A stretch of 64,000 nt of DNA, taken from Botrytis cinerea B05.10. Lineage: Eukaryota; Ascomycota; Leotiomycetes; Helotiales; Sclerotiniaceae. The stretch covers positions 3,277,474-3,341,473 of the forward strand of contig NC_037311.1 of assembly GCF_000143535.2 (NCBI RefSeq), written 5' to 3'. Shown here piece after piece: positions 33,943 through 46,359 of the stretch. Under the pieces are notes generated by a model. It was not told the DNA's origin. It was given only the letters and a program-made list of their open reading frames with translations, and did no database searches. Position 1 is the stretch's first letter, and each line of letters starts with the position of its first letter. Made by a program: the position numbers and the translations under genes.

Positions 33943-36546
33943 ATGACAAGTATGAGCACCGAAGAATTGTTGAAGAGACTCGACGATCAACATCAAGCTT
34001 ACCTCGAGACATTCAAACTGGTTCACGATGCCTTAAATAACAGCCTTACAAATACAAATACAAATTCTGCTAGTGTGGCACCGGCACCGGCACCGGCACC
34101 ACAAAGTCCTGGTTCCATCCGAACATTCACAAAACGACGAAGAGTTTCTGCCAGAGATGATGGTGACATTCCAGAAGTTCGTCCATCAACACTTCACAGC
34201 TCTGTTCTATCAGGAGACAGTGACGATAGTGATGACGATGACGATTTATATGTTCAAACTCCGCTCGCACCATTCAAATATGACGAAGAACAATTGCGAC
34301 AACATTTCAGATCTTATAATTTCACAGATGCTGGCCATATAATTCTGGAAACCGTAATCACCAAAAATGGACGACTTCTAGATCCTGTTTTGTTTCCAGA
34401 TTATCACAGAGCTGATCGGTCTCATAATTCCCATTATTCCGTGTTTGATGTTGGAAAAGATGGTGCTCCTTTATCTAGAAGAGATGTAGTGAAACCGGGT
34501 ACTACTAAAATTGATTCTGCTATATGGCAAGCGGTTAAAGTGAGCGAATGCATCCATCATGAAGATATCGTATCTAAGATTTTGAGTGTAGGATTTAAAT
34601 AGCGATCCCGAATCGCTCCGGCCGGTTGTTGGTAGGATAACGTGAGTTTTATATCATTCCTTTACTGATTATTTTTGAGCTAACTTACTTACCCAAAAGG
34701 ATTGTTCGAGAACCATCTCCTGTCGTGCTTGGTGCCTTACATCTCACATTAAATAAGACATTTGACATGGATGAATTGTTCAATTATTTAATCTCCGATG
34801 AAGTTACATCTGTATGTGTGTCTGATCCACCAAATGTTTTCTCTTGCTTACATGATATGATAGGCCAATATAATGCGAAGACCTTTCTCCGCTGATAGCC
34901 GACAACAGAAGTCATTTGTTTTTAACTTTGAGTACTGGACAATCGTTGGGGAAGAATGTCAACCAATGCCTTGGCAACTTTCTGATCAAACCCCAAGTAC
35001 TTCAAAGGATCATATCCCTATCTCGAGATGTAATTCTGTGGTAGCTCTATCATTATCAGGTGATCCTATACGAAAGTTGAGAAATCCTGCTCGACGCGCT
35101 AGAACAGACTATGGATATGTTTATGATCCATGGGCAGCATGGCATGTTCTCAATGTACAATGTTACCCAGACCATCGTCATACTATGGATGTTCATGATT
35201 CAACCAAACATTATGTGAACGGACCGGAAGCTTTTCTTCACACACTGCTCTCGGAATTTAAAGATGCAGAAAAGAGATTCGAGGCAATTTACATGAAGAT
35301 CAGCAAGCTTGTGTCACCACCAGTAAGTTACTTCTCGATTTGAAGGATTCATTTCGATTAATTCATTTTGCAGGCAAATTTCATGTTCGATGGTGAAATT
35401 AGAGATAAATTACTCTTTGAAGATGAGGAATTTACCTACTCCCGTCGTTATTTTTGGGCCTATCAAACACTCGGTCTAATGAAAAATGGAATCAAAGCCA
35501 TAATGGATAGTTACGAGGATACCTTTACAGATGATGTCTGGGAGGGAAAACATAAGACTCTATGGCCGATCCTAGATCCAGACTCTCATCGAAGTAAATA
35601 CTGGCAAAAACGCATGCAAAAACTAAAACTAGATTTCGAGAAGCAGATGAATAATCTATTCAAACTTTATGAGGAAACCGACGAAAAGATGAAAGAGATT
35701 AGAACTTTGAGGGATCAACTATTCTCGGGTACGAGTGTTTTGGAAAGTAGAAAGAGTGTGGAGATGGCAGCCGTGACTATATTACAGGGTCACAATATCA
35801 AATTGTTGACTATGGTGTCAATATTCTTCCTTCCTCTCACGTTTGTAACCTCGGTTTATGGTATGACGAATATGACCACTGATCATGATTTCACTCCTTT
35901 CGCTGTAACGATGGCGACTGTTTGTGTTCCTTTCTTCTTTTTAGTCGGAGCATTAAATACTACCAGTGGTATGCAATTTTGGAGAGTAAGATGGTATAGA
36001 TTTTTGGGATGGTTTGGACAGCAAGGTATTCACTCAACGTCAACACCATCATCTTCGGCGGTCACTAAAAATTCATCATTGATGGGAGGTATGTACCAAT
36101 TTATTTGATTGCAATGAAAAGAATAAAGCTAATATTTCAAAGATCCCGCACAATCGTATCCCAGCACAAGTGCAAGTTCCATAAATATCAACGATAAACC
36201 TAAACCTCTTCCACATTCATATTCAATTACTACCGCTCAATCTCTTGCAGCTAGAAAAGAGCTTACCTCGAATACTCAACATCAATCTCCAATAAAGTCA
36301 CCCTTTTCTCCATCAACCTCACCGTCTAGTATGAATCCGATTCCAGAGCATCCATTAACAATCCCAATGACTTCTTATACACCTGTAACAAGACCAAAAT
36401 ATAATTCAACATCTTCAATCGATACCATCACAGCAATAACGGGCCCGAGACCTAGTTTGACAAGAAGTGCGAGTTGGTGGGATATGGCTTTGAAAAAGGG
36501 GAAAAGGAATGTTAGTTCTAGAGGAGAGGGATTTGGTGGAGTGTAA
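33943..36546 (+). CDS. CorA-like divalent cation transporter family protein
   Basis: Six exons: 33943-34539, 34592-34641, 34700-34811, 34864-35322, 35374-36088 and 36143-36546 (2337 nt, 778 residues). The second exon (50 nt) is required to restore SDPESLRPVVGRIT, a conserved block. The N-terminal ~500 residues are cytosolic and rich in charged helices. Two C-terminal membrane segments follow (LTMVSIFFLPLTFVTSVYG and FAVTMATVCVPFFFLVGAL). The loop motif is YGMTNM, where bacterial CorA and Mrs2 have GMN. Fungal CorA-like/ZntB-like proteins often vary here, so substrate (Mg, Zn or other) is open. A Ser/Pro-rich cytosolic tail follows. It would form a pentamer in the membrane if it follows the family. 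Confidence 0.85.
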
Positions 36547-37460
36547 ATTGAAGTGGAATTTTGAGTAGCTGAATCAACTTCGGTCTGCTTTGATTTGGGC
36601 AGAAGTTGTCTATTTTATTTTACCCTGAAGTCAAAGGCTTTTAGTCTTGTTCGGATTTTGTCTACTAGGATTTCAGAGACTTGGGTTGCTCGACTAAGGA
36701 TATTTTTTGATTTCCTTGGACCAAACCAATACTATTCAGGTTGGTTTCTGATGTGCTCTTTGATGTTATGATATCTCAGTTTATTTCAAGTAGTAGCATT
36801 GGAAGTTCAATCAGTTTCTATTATTTACATGAACTCGGTGTTTTATTCGCCTCATATAGCGATACAGATAGTAATCCGATAATGATTCTTGATTATAGAC
36901 TGATCCTTGATGATAGATTGATTCCTGATAACAGATTTGAACGGTAAGCATAGGTAGTTCGGTAGGAACTCATTGTTTTATTTGAGAATTCAAAAAATTA
37001 GTTGCTAGAATGGTGATTGAAGGTGAAGGAAGAAAATTTATTAGCGCGAAACACCCGAGGAAATTGCCACGGATAATTCTGGAGAGGAGTCAAAGTAGAG
37101 TGAAAAATGTTATCATTGAAACCCGAATCTCACTGGTTCATTGGTTTCTTCTGGTTGCTCTTCATTTACCCACGAGGCATAAAATTCACCATTGAACGAC
37201 ATCCAAATGATTTCCTGGTGAGCTCCTTTCAAAAAATCATGTCTCACAAGCAATTGCATATGATCAAGTGCATATTAAAAATATTGTATTGCTGCATGCA
37301 TTGTGGAAAGTATAGAATGTGCAGATTCAATCTTCCGTGCCATATCTAACCCTACTGTCCCTTGTACTATCTTCCATTAATCATAATTTCTTTCTGACAT
37401 CCACGACTATTGGCAAAATGCTAGTAGCCCATGATCCCTTAAGTAAGAGAATTTAATCAG
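36547..37460. other. Intergenic, AT-rich, no gene seen
   Basis: This is the 3' flank of the CorA-like gene and the start of the gene-poor part. The 60-80 codon frames here lack coding character. Confidence 0.5.
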
Positions 37461-37685
37461 TCAGTATCTGAGTTGCTTTTCATCATGAACAGGTTCTTTA
37501 ACGGGATGTTGATCCTTGATATCATTATTTGCAGTACCGACATATACTGGCAGAGCTGGAATGGATCCAGGTTCATGCCAAATACTCATCATGTATTTGC
37601 ATTTCTTGCAGGGGCGAATGGCGGAGACAGATCCATATTGAGAAGTGTGACATGATAGGCAATACCAAGAGTTAGTTGACCCCAT
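37461..37685 (-). CDS. Small zinc-ribbon-like protein A (74 aa)
   Basis: Frame from ATG 37685. It contains W-Y-C-L-S-C, then after 13 residues C-K-K-C, followed by an aromatic segment (MMSIWHEPG). The CxxC-x(n)-CKxC arrangement is that of a treble-clef or zinc-ribbon knuckle. It is the first of three such genes within 2.3 kb. No signal peptide. A role cannot be deduced; nuclear or cytosolic zinc-binding adaptor is a guess. Confidence 0.55.
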   Translation of the reverse strand: MGSTNSWYCLSCHTSQYGSVSAIRPCKKCKYMMSIWHEPGSIPALPVYVGTANNDIKDQHPVKEPVHDEKQLRY

Positions 37686-38479
37686 TGATGCTTAGTGTTA
37701 TGGAATTGTTCGATTACCGAGATGTGATGCCGCTTCGAAAAACTTGGAATTATTCGATTTTAGTGTGTCGATTGAGATTGAGATTGTGTTTATGTTGGTG
37801 TTGATGTCGATGTTGTAGATGTTCTTGGGTCGAGATTTGGAATAAATTGAGAAGATAATGGGCTATCCCTTAAATATATGAGTAGTGATGCATTTTAATT
37901 GTCTGGGCATTTACAGCAAATGTTAATGGAAATAAGTGACCATTTTGGAGCATAAAATTGAGCTTTCTGAGGCATTCAGATTAGGGTATTGTGCACGAAA
38001 TACCTCTTTGAGGGTGTAGAATAATTTCAAATCTCTATTCACAGAAAGTTACACGAAATTCACATTCACCTACGCAGCTTCAAAGATCAATTTTGGTTCT
38101 TATACAAGTGGAGTGTGATTGTCCAAGAAACAAAATACTGGATTTTATTCTTGAATAATAATGATTTGCTATGGAAGTGAAGGTTCGATATAAAGTTTAC
38201 ACACTGAATCATTGAAGCTCTTACACCAACGTAGATTCATTAGTTGCTGAAGATTGATAATAACAATGCATCTATTAGCCATGGAATCCAGATATTTAAG
38301 AGAGTGGAGGTTCTAGAGTATCACTGGATTGCTACATAAAAGATACTGTATTAAATCAAATTTAGGGCAAAATACTCCTAGAAGTGTATCCTATTTCACA
38401 GATCGTCACATTCTCAATTATCAAAATATAAGCACCACTATACAGAAAGCAAATCATACACCAACTGAGATACAAAAAG
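37686..38479. other. Divergent region between small zinc-ribbon genes A and B
   Basis: About 0.8 kb of AT-rich DNA with no gene; it must hold both promoters. Confidence 0.5.
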
Positions 38480-38656
38480 ATGACTAGCTCAGTCGAGGAA
38501 GTCAAAACACCAGTTCAAGAAGATACGATCAATTTTCATTGTCTAGTTTGTGGAATGGATAATGAAGATTGCCGAAATATACCAATCAAGCAGTGCAAGA
38601 ATTGTCTGACTCGGTGGGAAATGAATAGGAAGGGAGAGTGGAAGTGTACTAAGTGA
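38480..38656 (+). CDS. Small zinc-ribbon-like protein B (58 aa)
   Basis: ATG at 38480, TGA at 38654-38656. It contains F-H-C-L-V-C-G-M, an acidic loop with one more Cys, then K-Q-C-K-N-C, and ends with a Trp and GEWKCTK. The layout matches protein C: CxxC (or CxC), about 11-13 residues, a CKxC pair, then a Trp/Gly-Lys/Glu-Trp patch. The spacing suggests a single zinc site. Below the usual length cut-off, so easily missed by gene finders. Confidence 0.55.
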   Translation: MTSSVEEVKTPVQEDTINFHCLVCGMDNEDCRNIPIKQCKNCLTRWEMNRKGEWKCTK

Positions 38657-39563
38657 AGCTTATTCACACGATGGTATCGTGAGAAGATTCAATGCCGGTT
38701 CTCTGAATACTGAGACGATATGGAGAAGAAATTGGATCGGGGTCAAAGGTGGAAATTGAGAAGGCCCTATTTCGACGATAATTGCGTGATTTGAAAGGAA
38801 ATGTTACAGGAGTTTTGGATATTCGAGTTAGATTTTGATTTATAGAGAAAACCTGGATCATAGTCCTTTCATATCTGTCACGGAGACAATTTGGTATGTG
38901 TAAAGTTTTTAAAAATCCATGATTCAAGATTGCACACGTGACGATACTGTACGGTGAAATAGATTCAAATGATTCACAGCTTTTTGTTCTGCTCTATTCA
39001 AAACACTATTATCTCTTTTACGGATTTTCTGCCGTATGATTCACTACTTAAATCTATATGCCGTCATGGAACTATCATGATTCAAAGTTTGTGAGTGTAG
39101 TGAAAGACTTCAATTCAATGGCCACTGTAATATAGCTACTGTAGTAAAGCCCTAAGCGAATACGAAAGAGACTAGCTCTTTAGATAGAATACAATTAGAA
39201 ATACAAAACCTACGCAACTCGTGGGTGCTACGTCCTCCGTATCATTCTCATACAAACACAAAGCCTTCGACAGTCAAGGAATAATTTCGACATTGAAATT
39301 CAAGAAGGGATTCAAAAATCAACCCGTCATTCACATATCAGTAAGAGTGCACTTTTAATTCTTACCATAAATTAATCAATTCAAATACCTGCAGAATACA
39401 TCTATTCTAATCACTTCTACTCCAAATTCTTTCTCAGAGACCACCAAAATTTCAAAAAATCAACGTCAAATCACTTACTCTATTCTACCAACAGCAACCC
39501 ACCCAAGTTCAATACATACGCGTCACCGCTCTCTCCACAGAATACATACAACTACCAACCACG
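38657..39563. other. Intergenic, no gene seen
   Basis: About 0.9 kb of AT-rich DNA; the last ~50 bases before 39564 are AC-rich, like a fungal leader. Confidence 0.5.
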
Positions 39564-39788
39564 ATGATCTTCAAATCAAAATCGGTATCACAAGCTCCAA
39601 TGATCGTCACGTGGCAATGTTCATGCGGTTCTCTCAATAGATGCTACGCAGATACCTCCACTAGAAAGTGTAAAAAGAATACTTGCGAGAAATACTGGGT
39701 ATACAAGAATGGAAAATGGGAAGATGATTATTATGGAGGAAAGAGATCTTATTATGAGCCATGGCAAAACAATAACGATATTGATTAA
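39564..39788 (+). CDS. Small zinc-ribbon-like protein C (74 aa)
   Basis: ATG at 39564. It contains W-Q-C-S-C-G-S and a further Cys, then R-K-C-K-K-N-T-C, followed by YWVYKNGKWEDDYYGG. The Cys spacing and the trailing aromatic/Gly-Lys-Trp patch parallel protein B (W-E-x-x-x-K-G-E-W). It is probably a diverged paralogue of A and B. Function unknown. Confidence 0.6.
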   Translation: MIFKSKSVSQAPMIVTWQCSCGSLNRCYADTSTRKCKKNTCEKYWVYKNGKWEDDYYGGKRSYYEPWQNNNDID

Positions 39789-42700
39789 GGCTGAAGAGGA
39801 TTATAATGGATGGCAATCTGTCTTTGAAGTCGATATGATCGAGCTATGTGTAGAATGCTAGGTTGTGCATCAGCTCAAGGATTGACACTGTTTGATGGAG
39901 TCTAGGATCTTTGCAGGAACAAAGAATTTTAATAGAGGAAAAATTAGTTTATCTATCTTTACATGATATTATTGATGAATAGAATGTTTGATACAATATT
40001 GAGTTGGCTTGAAATTAAAATGACAAAAATGAAAATCTTTTATGATCCAAATAAATTACAACGATATACTATCTAAATTTTCTAATCATATTCTCGATTA
40101 AGATTATTTCGTAATTCGAAATTAGTTGTTGAAAGAATATCCGAAATACCTGAAATCATTCGCAACGAGGCACTAGCATGTAAATCTTCCATGGAGCATC
40201 TTACATCTCTTGATTGATTGAGTTCTATATTGACTTGCGGTAATAGGATAGGTTGAAAGATCTTCGCCTCACTCGTGATTAATCCTATCCGAGAGAAGGA
40301 GAAAGATATATTGAGTTATTAAAAAGTTTACCTCCAATATGAGGTTAAAGTTCAAACAGCTTAGCGACTGTTCTGGCCGTAGTTGAAGGGACTCAATCGT
40401 TGCTAAGCTAGCTAGATCTTTGAACATTTAATATCTCTTAATCAATTTGAGTCTTTGCCGACTTACGGTAACACTGTCATTATAATTTTGAATTCAAGAT
40501 TAATATCACGATAATTTGCCTCCACTTCAAAACCTGGGCCAAGCTTTGTTACAAGTCTCTGTTCCATACCGCCGTCTCCTTTCTTTTCTCGTCTAAATCA
40601 ATCGGTAGTAGTAACAGTTAACGCCCTCGCTTTGTCACAATTTCGAAGTGTTAGAGAGATTTTTTTGAGAGATTATTGTAGCATTACAATTCTCAAGCTT
40701 TATTGGATTTGTTGAGATGATATCAAGAGAAAGTGAAGAGTAAGATGATAGAAATTTATATGGTTGTTAAGGTGACTTAAGCGAAAACCTAGTGGCCTTA
40801 TCTTTGATCTTAAGTATCTTATGGATCTAAATGAACGAATCGTGACTTCAAATTCCCGTACGTCTAAAACATTCCCGCAAGTTCTCATTGCACGGAATCA
40901 ATTCAAAATCAGATTATAATCATCCTAAAGTAACAAATTTTGCAGCGGTTCTTGTGGATTCTGAAAATTTAATTCGGCGTTGTGTGAAACTATACGGAAC
41001 AAGTAACTAGCACCACCCTCAAATTATTACAAACAAAAAACATTAGCGGACACTCTCAGAACACTTACTCGTTATTGATCTGGTATATAATGACATTGCG
41101 ATAATTTGAGCTTGCGAAAATCCTTATGGTTTATGATAAATTCGATTATGTTGGGTGAAAATGTGTGAGTAAAATCGGTACAGACAATTCGTAATCTCAC
41201 ATTATGGCTTACCTCGAAAATGACCGGTGAACTCAAAATAGTAAGTAGAATTTATTAATCACTGACCTGTGCGTATATTAAGGGAGTTTTAGCTCACGAA
41301 AGTCTGTATGTGTTTCAATAATTGAAAGTGCGGAGTTAATACTCATATGATTGAGGGGGTCTGAGAAATTGTGTATTCAATTCATGAATTTCGCATACCA
41401 CAGAGATTAAAACGATTTGAATTATTGCAAACTGGCCATTTCAAGTATTTTGAGTCATTTGGGGACAGTTTAATCTTGAAATGATGTCTTTGCCTTGCGA
41501 TAATCACCTGGTTTCATCGGTACTGATACTGAACACCCCACTATCGCAAAGCACACGTATCGTAAAGGATACGAGTCGTAATGATTTTGTAAGCGAGGAA
41601 ACCATTATTTAAAGTATGTTCAGTTCAATCATAGTATTAGGAATGTGCAGGGATGCCTAGCATATCTAGGAATTCCATTCAATGAAAGATATGTCAAAAA
41701 TTGAATATCTTGATAACTCTCCATCAAAACATTCCTGTGGATTGTAGATTTACCGATAAATCTTTTTATAGATAGTTTGAAGTCATAATGCATGTGTTGA
41801 ATATTATAAAGTTGTTGGATTTGTAAGTATCTGGTCCCTTCAAATTGACACATATTGACCTCAAACCGAATTGACATTGCTACCCTCCACAAACATCCAC
41901 ACAATTTGAGAGTGTAAGCTATTAATTCTTAAGATGATAGAAAATCTTTCCTTATTAATTCCGCATTGCGTAAATGACTACTATATATTCTTCTGTGATC
42001 CGCCGAAAAGGGTTCACATTCACACAAAACAAAATTAGAATTATCGCCTACAGGAAACGTTCCCGCAACATCTCTAGGCACGGAAACCAATCTTCAAGAT
42101 ATTCTAAATAATTCTTTGCTAGTTAGTCGTTGCGTAAATGCTTATGGCATGCAGTAATTTGACTTATCTATGTTACAGGTAAATTTAGTCCATACGAAAT
42201 TGGAATTTCCTACCCGCCACAAATATCAAAACAACATGGGATTATATACTAATAGTTATTCAAAGAGCATGAAATATTTCCGTACTACTCACTCACTGCG
42301 CAAATGACCTTTACACATTCTTTTGTTGGCCACCAGGAAAGATGCACATCCACACCAAAAGAAATCGGATTATTATGTGCTATAATATTTACGCAGGATC
42401 TATATGTACGGAAACAACTCTTGTAGAAACTCCTAATCATTCTATGATAGCTAGTTATTGTGCAAATGTTTTTGGTATGTCGTAATTTGAGCCATCAGTA
42501 TTACAGGTAAATTTAGTCTAAATGACATTGGAATTTCCTACCTACCACAAACATTTGCGCAGGCTTTGTATCTACAGAGACAGTTCTTATAAAGCTTTTC
42601 CATCATTTTATACCAGTTTCTCCTTGTGCAAATGATCATGAATTCCGGTATTTTACTTTGTCTAAGCAGGCTAGGTGTTCAATTGATCTAAAGAATTGAG

Positions 42701-45700
42701 ATTTCGAATTACTGACGTAATAAACATAATCACAATTTCAATTCATATTCCAACGACTAAAGAGAGTGCTCTGAGTCTAACTGTAATAGATGTTTGTTGT
42801 CTGAACACTTATTACATACAATGATTCGGCTTGCTTGAACTTGAGTTTAATTGATCAAGTAGACCGTGAGTTGGAAAATGTCGATCAATATAAACCTTAC
42901 TTCGATTTGTTTAAGCATGATAAAGGCTCTTTTGAGTATTTTGTTTCTCCTGTGCTAGTCTCGTTAATCGGAAATTTCCATGAAATTCGGTATTACAACT
43001 CATCTAAACGAAGGTCAAATCCGACTATCCAACCGAGATTCGAGATTCTTATCCACCAAAACCTATTCCGTGCTCCGAAATCATTCAAGAATAACCTTAA
43101 GAAAACTTTTGAGCCTTCTAACACTTATCTCTATCCAGGATCACTTATGTTGCGTGTGTCATTTTGAAGTGTTTTCATCAGCAATCAAATCGATACAGAA
43201 CACAGATGTCAAGTTTTTGACTTTTCACAGAATTATTACATTTCAAGAAGGCATCCGAATATATATTTTGGTGATTTTAAATTCAATGAAAATAATTTAA
43301 CCTTATAACAATGTTGTTAGTGTGCGGTAATCGAAGTCATCCAGTGGCATCTCAATTAGGCGCTATATAGAATTCCGAACACCAAATCTTGATCACCGCC
43401 CACGAAAAATATTTGCATACCTCCAAATGGGCTTATAATAGGTAACTATATCATAAAAAAACCCAGGAGCTTTCGAAGCTTGTGAAAATGTACATGGTAT
43501 GCGGTAATTTGATTCTCCCAGAGTCGTAGTTACTTAGCGACCCATCTGGCCCGAAATCTCGAATCCTGATTATCGTCAACCATAAGGAGTAACGGATATG
43601 AAAACGGTGCTGGAGATAATCTTGAGTTGTTTTGAATCGAATCATACAGCCCCAGTTTGTACTAACGAAGATGACGTGAGGTAATTTGAGCTGGCACTCT
43701 CATTGGTAAGAAAATTTGAACTTCCTCATTACCGCTTGTCCAAATGATTAGTATATTTCAAAGAACACTGGAATAAGTAATTCAAATATTTTAAGTCTGA
43801 TAGTGATAGTTGAAGTCAACGTAAACGTTTCTGACATGTATTAATTTGATGTCTCCAACTTGATGTCCAACTTGGGACTCAAAGCGATATAAATATTTCT
43901 AGTGGCAATTAATGTCAACCACAACCATTAACGTACCTTTGGAGCACAAATTTAAGTTAGTTAACTATTCGAAAGCGGTTGGAAATAATCTAAGTCCACG
44001 AATATGTCAATATCATGCGGTGTTTTAAAGCGACTAAAATGTTCCAAATCCATTAATAGATGAGACACTTGTTATCATTGACTGCCAAATTTATTTGCGC
44101 ATTCCAAAAGATTTTAACTATCACTATTTAGATAATTTCAAATGGAATAGAAGTTATTTTGTCTTGCACTAATGTGTCTACTATGCGGTATCCAGGTTCT
44201 GAATTACGGGACACCCCAGACATTCGTAAAAAAGCGGGAGAAATTACTATGTTTCTCTCAGCTACGATTATTCGAACAATTGTAGTCTTAGCTAGCGCAA
44301 AGTCTTGTAGTATGTAGGAATTTGGTTCGACTGAAATAAGTCAAATTTGGCGGGGGATTGAAAGTCGAAAATTATCGACGACTATGTGGTATTAACGGAT
44401 CTTTAAAGAAACTAAATATAACTATTTCAAAGGTCTTGAATCGAATGATACTGGTTTAACACTGCAAAAATATCCGTGAAATGGGATGATTTGAAGTGTT
44501 CAATCTTTCCTAGGGAGCAAGTCTGAATCATGAGTCACTACGAAATATTTGTATTTACACGCCTTCGTTATCTCAAATAATCATTTCTTTAAATATTTAA
44601 ACTTGTTTGAGATTACTCTGGACATCTACTAACATTAATGGCTTGCGGTAATCTGAGGTCTTTGTTTTGGATGTAAAAACGAGAATTGGAATTCCCACTT
44701 ACTACAATGATTTTTGCATTTCCAATAGACATTCTAATCACTAATTAGATGATTAGCAGTCGATCAGTAACAGTTGGAGCTTGCTTGAAGGTTCTTGACA
44801 TACGATTATTTGATTTCACATTTTTCTGTAGAAAAATAATGTAATTAGAAATTCTTGCAAGAATAAAACATCAAGTCACCTCAAATAACTTGAAGGCTCC
44901 TCTTTAAAAGTAGTAGAATTAATTTGGTATCATGATGAATTTTCGGCAATGTTCAAGGCGTATGATAATTTGAACAACTCGATTGACCGGTAGATTGAAA
45001 TTAAGATTTATCAGTCAATATAACAAGTAAGAAACTTGGCTACAGACCACGGAATCATTAATAATAATATTTAAAATTGATTGATAGTCATTCGAAAATG
45101 CGCAAACGATTTCCGCATGTAATAATTTGAAGTGTCTGTATTGGGGCATAGAAAATTGCTGGATTCACATCCACTTCAATCAGATGACTTTGACGCAAGT
45201 CGAGAAGATACAATCATGAGTATGGAACTAATTCTCATTATTTGAGACTAAAATTGACTCGATAAAAATATGAATAGGATGCGAAATTAATTAATTCAAA
45301 TCATCATGGGAAGAGATTTTGAATTGCGGGCACGGAAAATCATTTATCGCCTTTGAAAATACTCTGAATGGATCACGTGGATACTCTTTACAAACTCTGT
45401 GGATCGCAAAAATATTTGTGATTGTTGATACTCGAACAAATGTCATTTTTGGTTGATGGATGAGCTACGCTTTACCGTATGATCTGGGCTTCATATGTAT
45501 TTGGGATTTGATTTCAGCTCATCAATTTCAAACAAAATTCATTGCTCTATGAATTACCAGGCAACACTCTCTATTAGAATGCCGCCTATATGTTAATAAA
45601 TGTGTATGCCTAGCTGTGGTGAATCCATAGAGATGAGCTCGCGAGGACATAAGCTATTGGTCTTTTGATTAAAGGAGTGCACTGCCACTAATTGACCCAA

Positions 45701-46150
45701 ATTGTCAGATCATCAAAGGTAGTTGGTACAAATCCTGTCGTAATAGCCGAACGAAATAGTTTTCGGGGTAAATTTTAAGATCGAAATCATTCACGTTCAT
45801 CCTGCGCAGACTCAGGAATGATGGGATTCCATCTTTGTCGTCTCCGATTTTTACTTGAGAGTGGTATAAGCTAGAACTAATAACTCGACTGGAGATTGAT
45901 ATTTGTCGGAGCTATTAAAGGGTCAGATATTCACCCGGATCACTAACCGCTATAGCGCTTTGAATGTGATTTAATTGTGAGTTTAAGGGAGAGGTTTGTA
46001 GGGAAATTTAAGCGCCGAATCCGGGTAGTCACTATGGTACTAACGACCTGATTTAACGCCGTTCCGACTTGGTAAGCGTATTTGCTGGACATTTGCTACG
46101 AATATAATAGGCATCAATAATTATTGTTTATAAGGTAGCCTAATATATGA
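39789..46150. other. Gene-free, repeat-bearing block
   Basis: About 6.4 kb without a gene I can support on either strand. Most of it is a degenerate tandem repeat (see the separate entry). Base composition is AT-rich but not as extreme as the blocks near 53 kb. Confidence 0.7.
41096..45295. repeat. Degenerate tandem satellite, unit about 160-170 bp
   Basis: A core close to ATGCGGTAATTTGA recurs at 43501, 43679, 43840, 44016, 44185, 44314, 44484, 44645, 44802, 44962, 45118 and about 45279 (steps mostly 156-178 bp). A second anchor, TGCGTAAATG or TGCAAATG, recurs with its AAATG core phased at 41971, 42135, 42301, 42463 and 42629 (steps 164, 166, 162, 166). Alternate units match best: the block at 42135 resembles that at 42463 (both contain TTACAGGTAAATTTAGTC) and 41971 resembles 42301, so a ~329 bp double unit is superimposed. 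Earlier, weaker cores lie at 41096 and 41496 and possibly 40236-40508. No frame is conserved. Confidence 0.75.
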
Positions 46151-46359
46151 CACTTTTCGTAGTATACATTTAATGGATATCTCATTGAATTCTACTAATA
46201 TATTGACATTAAAATTCGACATCACTACAATTCCCAAAGTTCCAATCTTAAGTCTTTCGTTAATATTCAATCAATTAAAAAGTATAGCATTCTCCAATAA
46301 TCTTTCTCACCAATCGGTCAAAGTAATCATTTTGAAACTCGCCTGTCTTTTTGTGCGTT

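Noticed and set aside
34540..34602. Short C-terminus for the CorA-like gene ending at 34602
   Set aside because: GTGAGC at 34540 and GTGTAG at 34591 form an intron that restores the conserved SDPESLRPVVGRIT block.
42835..43167. 110-codon plus-strand frame in the satellite block
   Set aside because: No ATG until near its end, no family features, and it lies inside degenerate tandem repeats; probably a chance opening.
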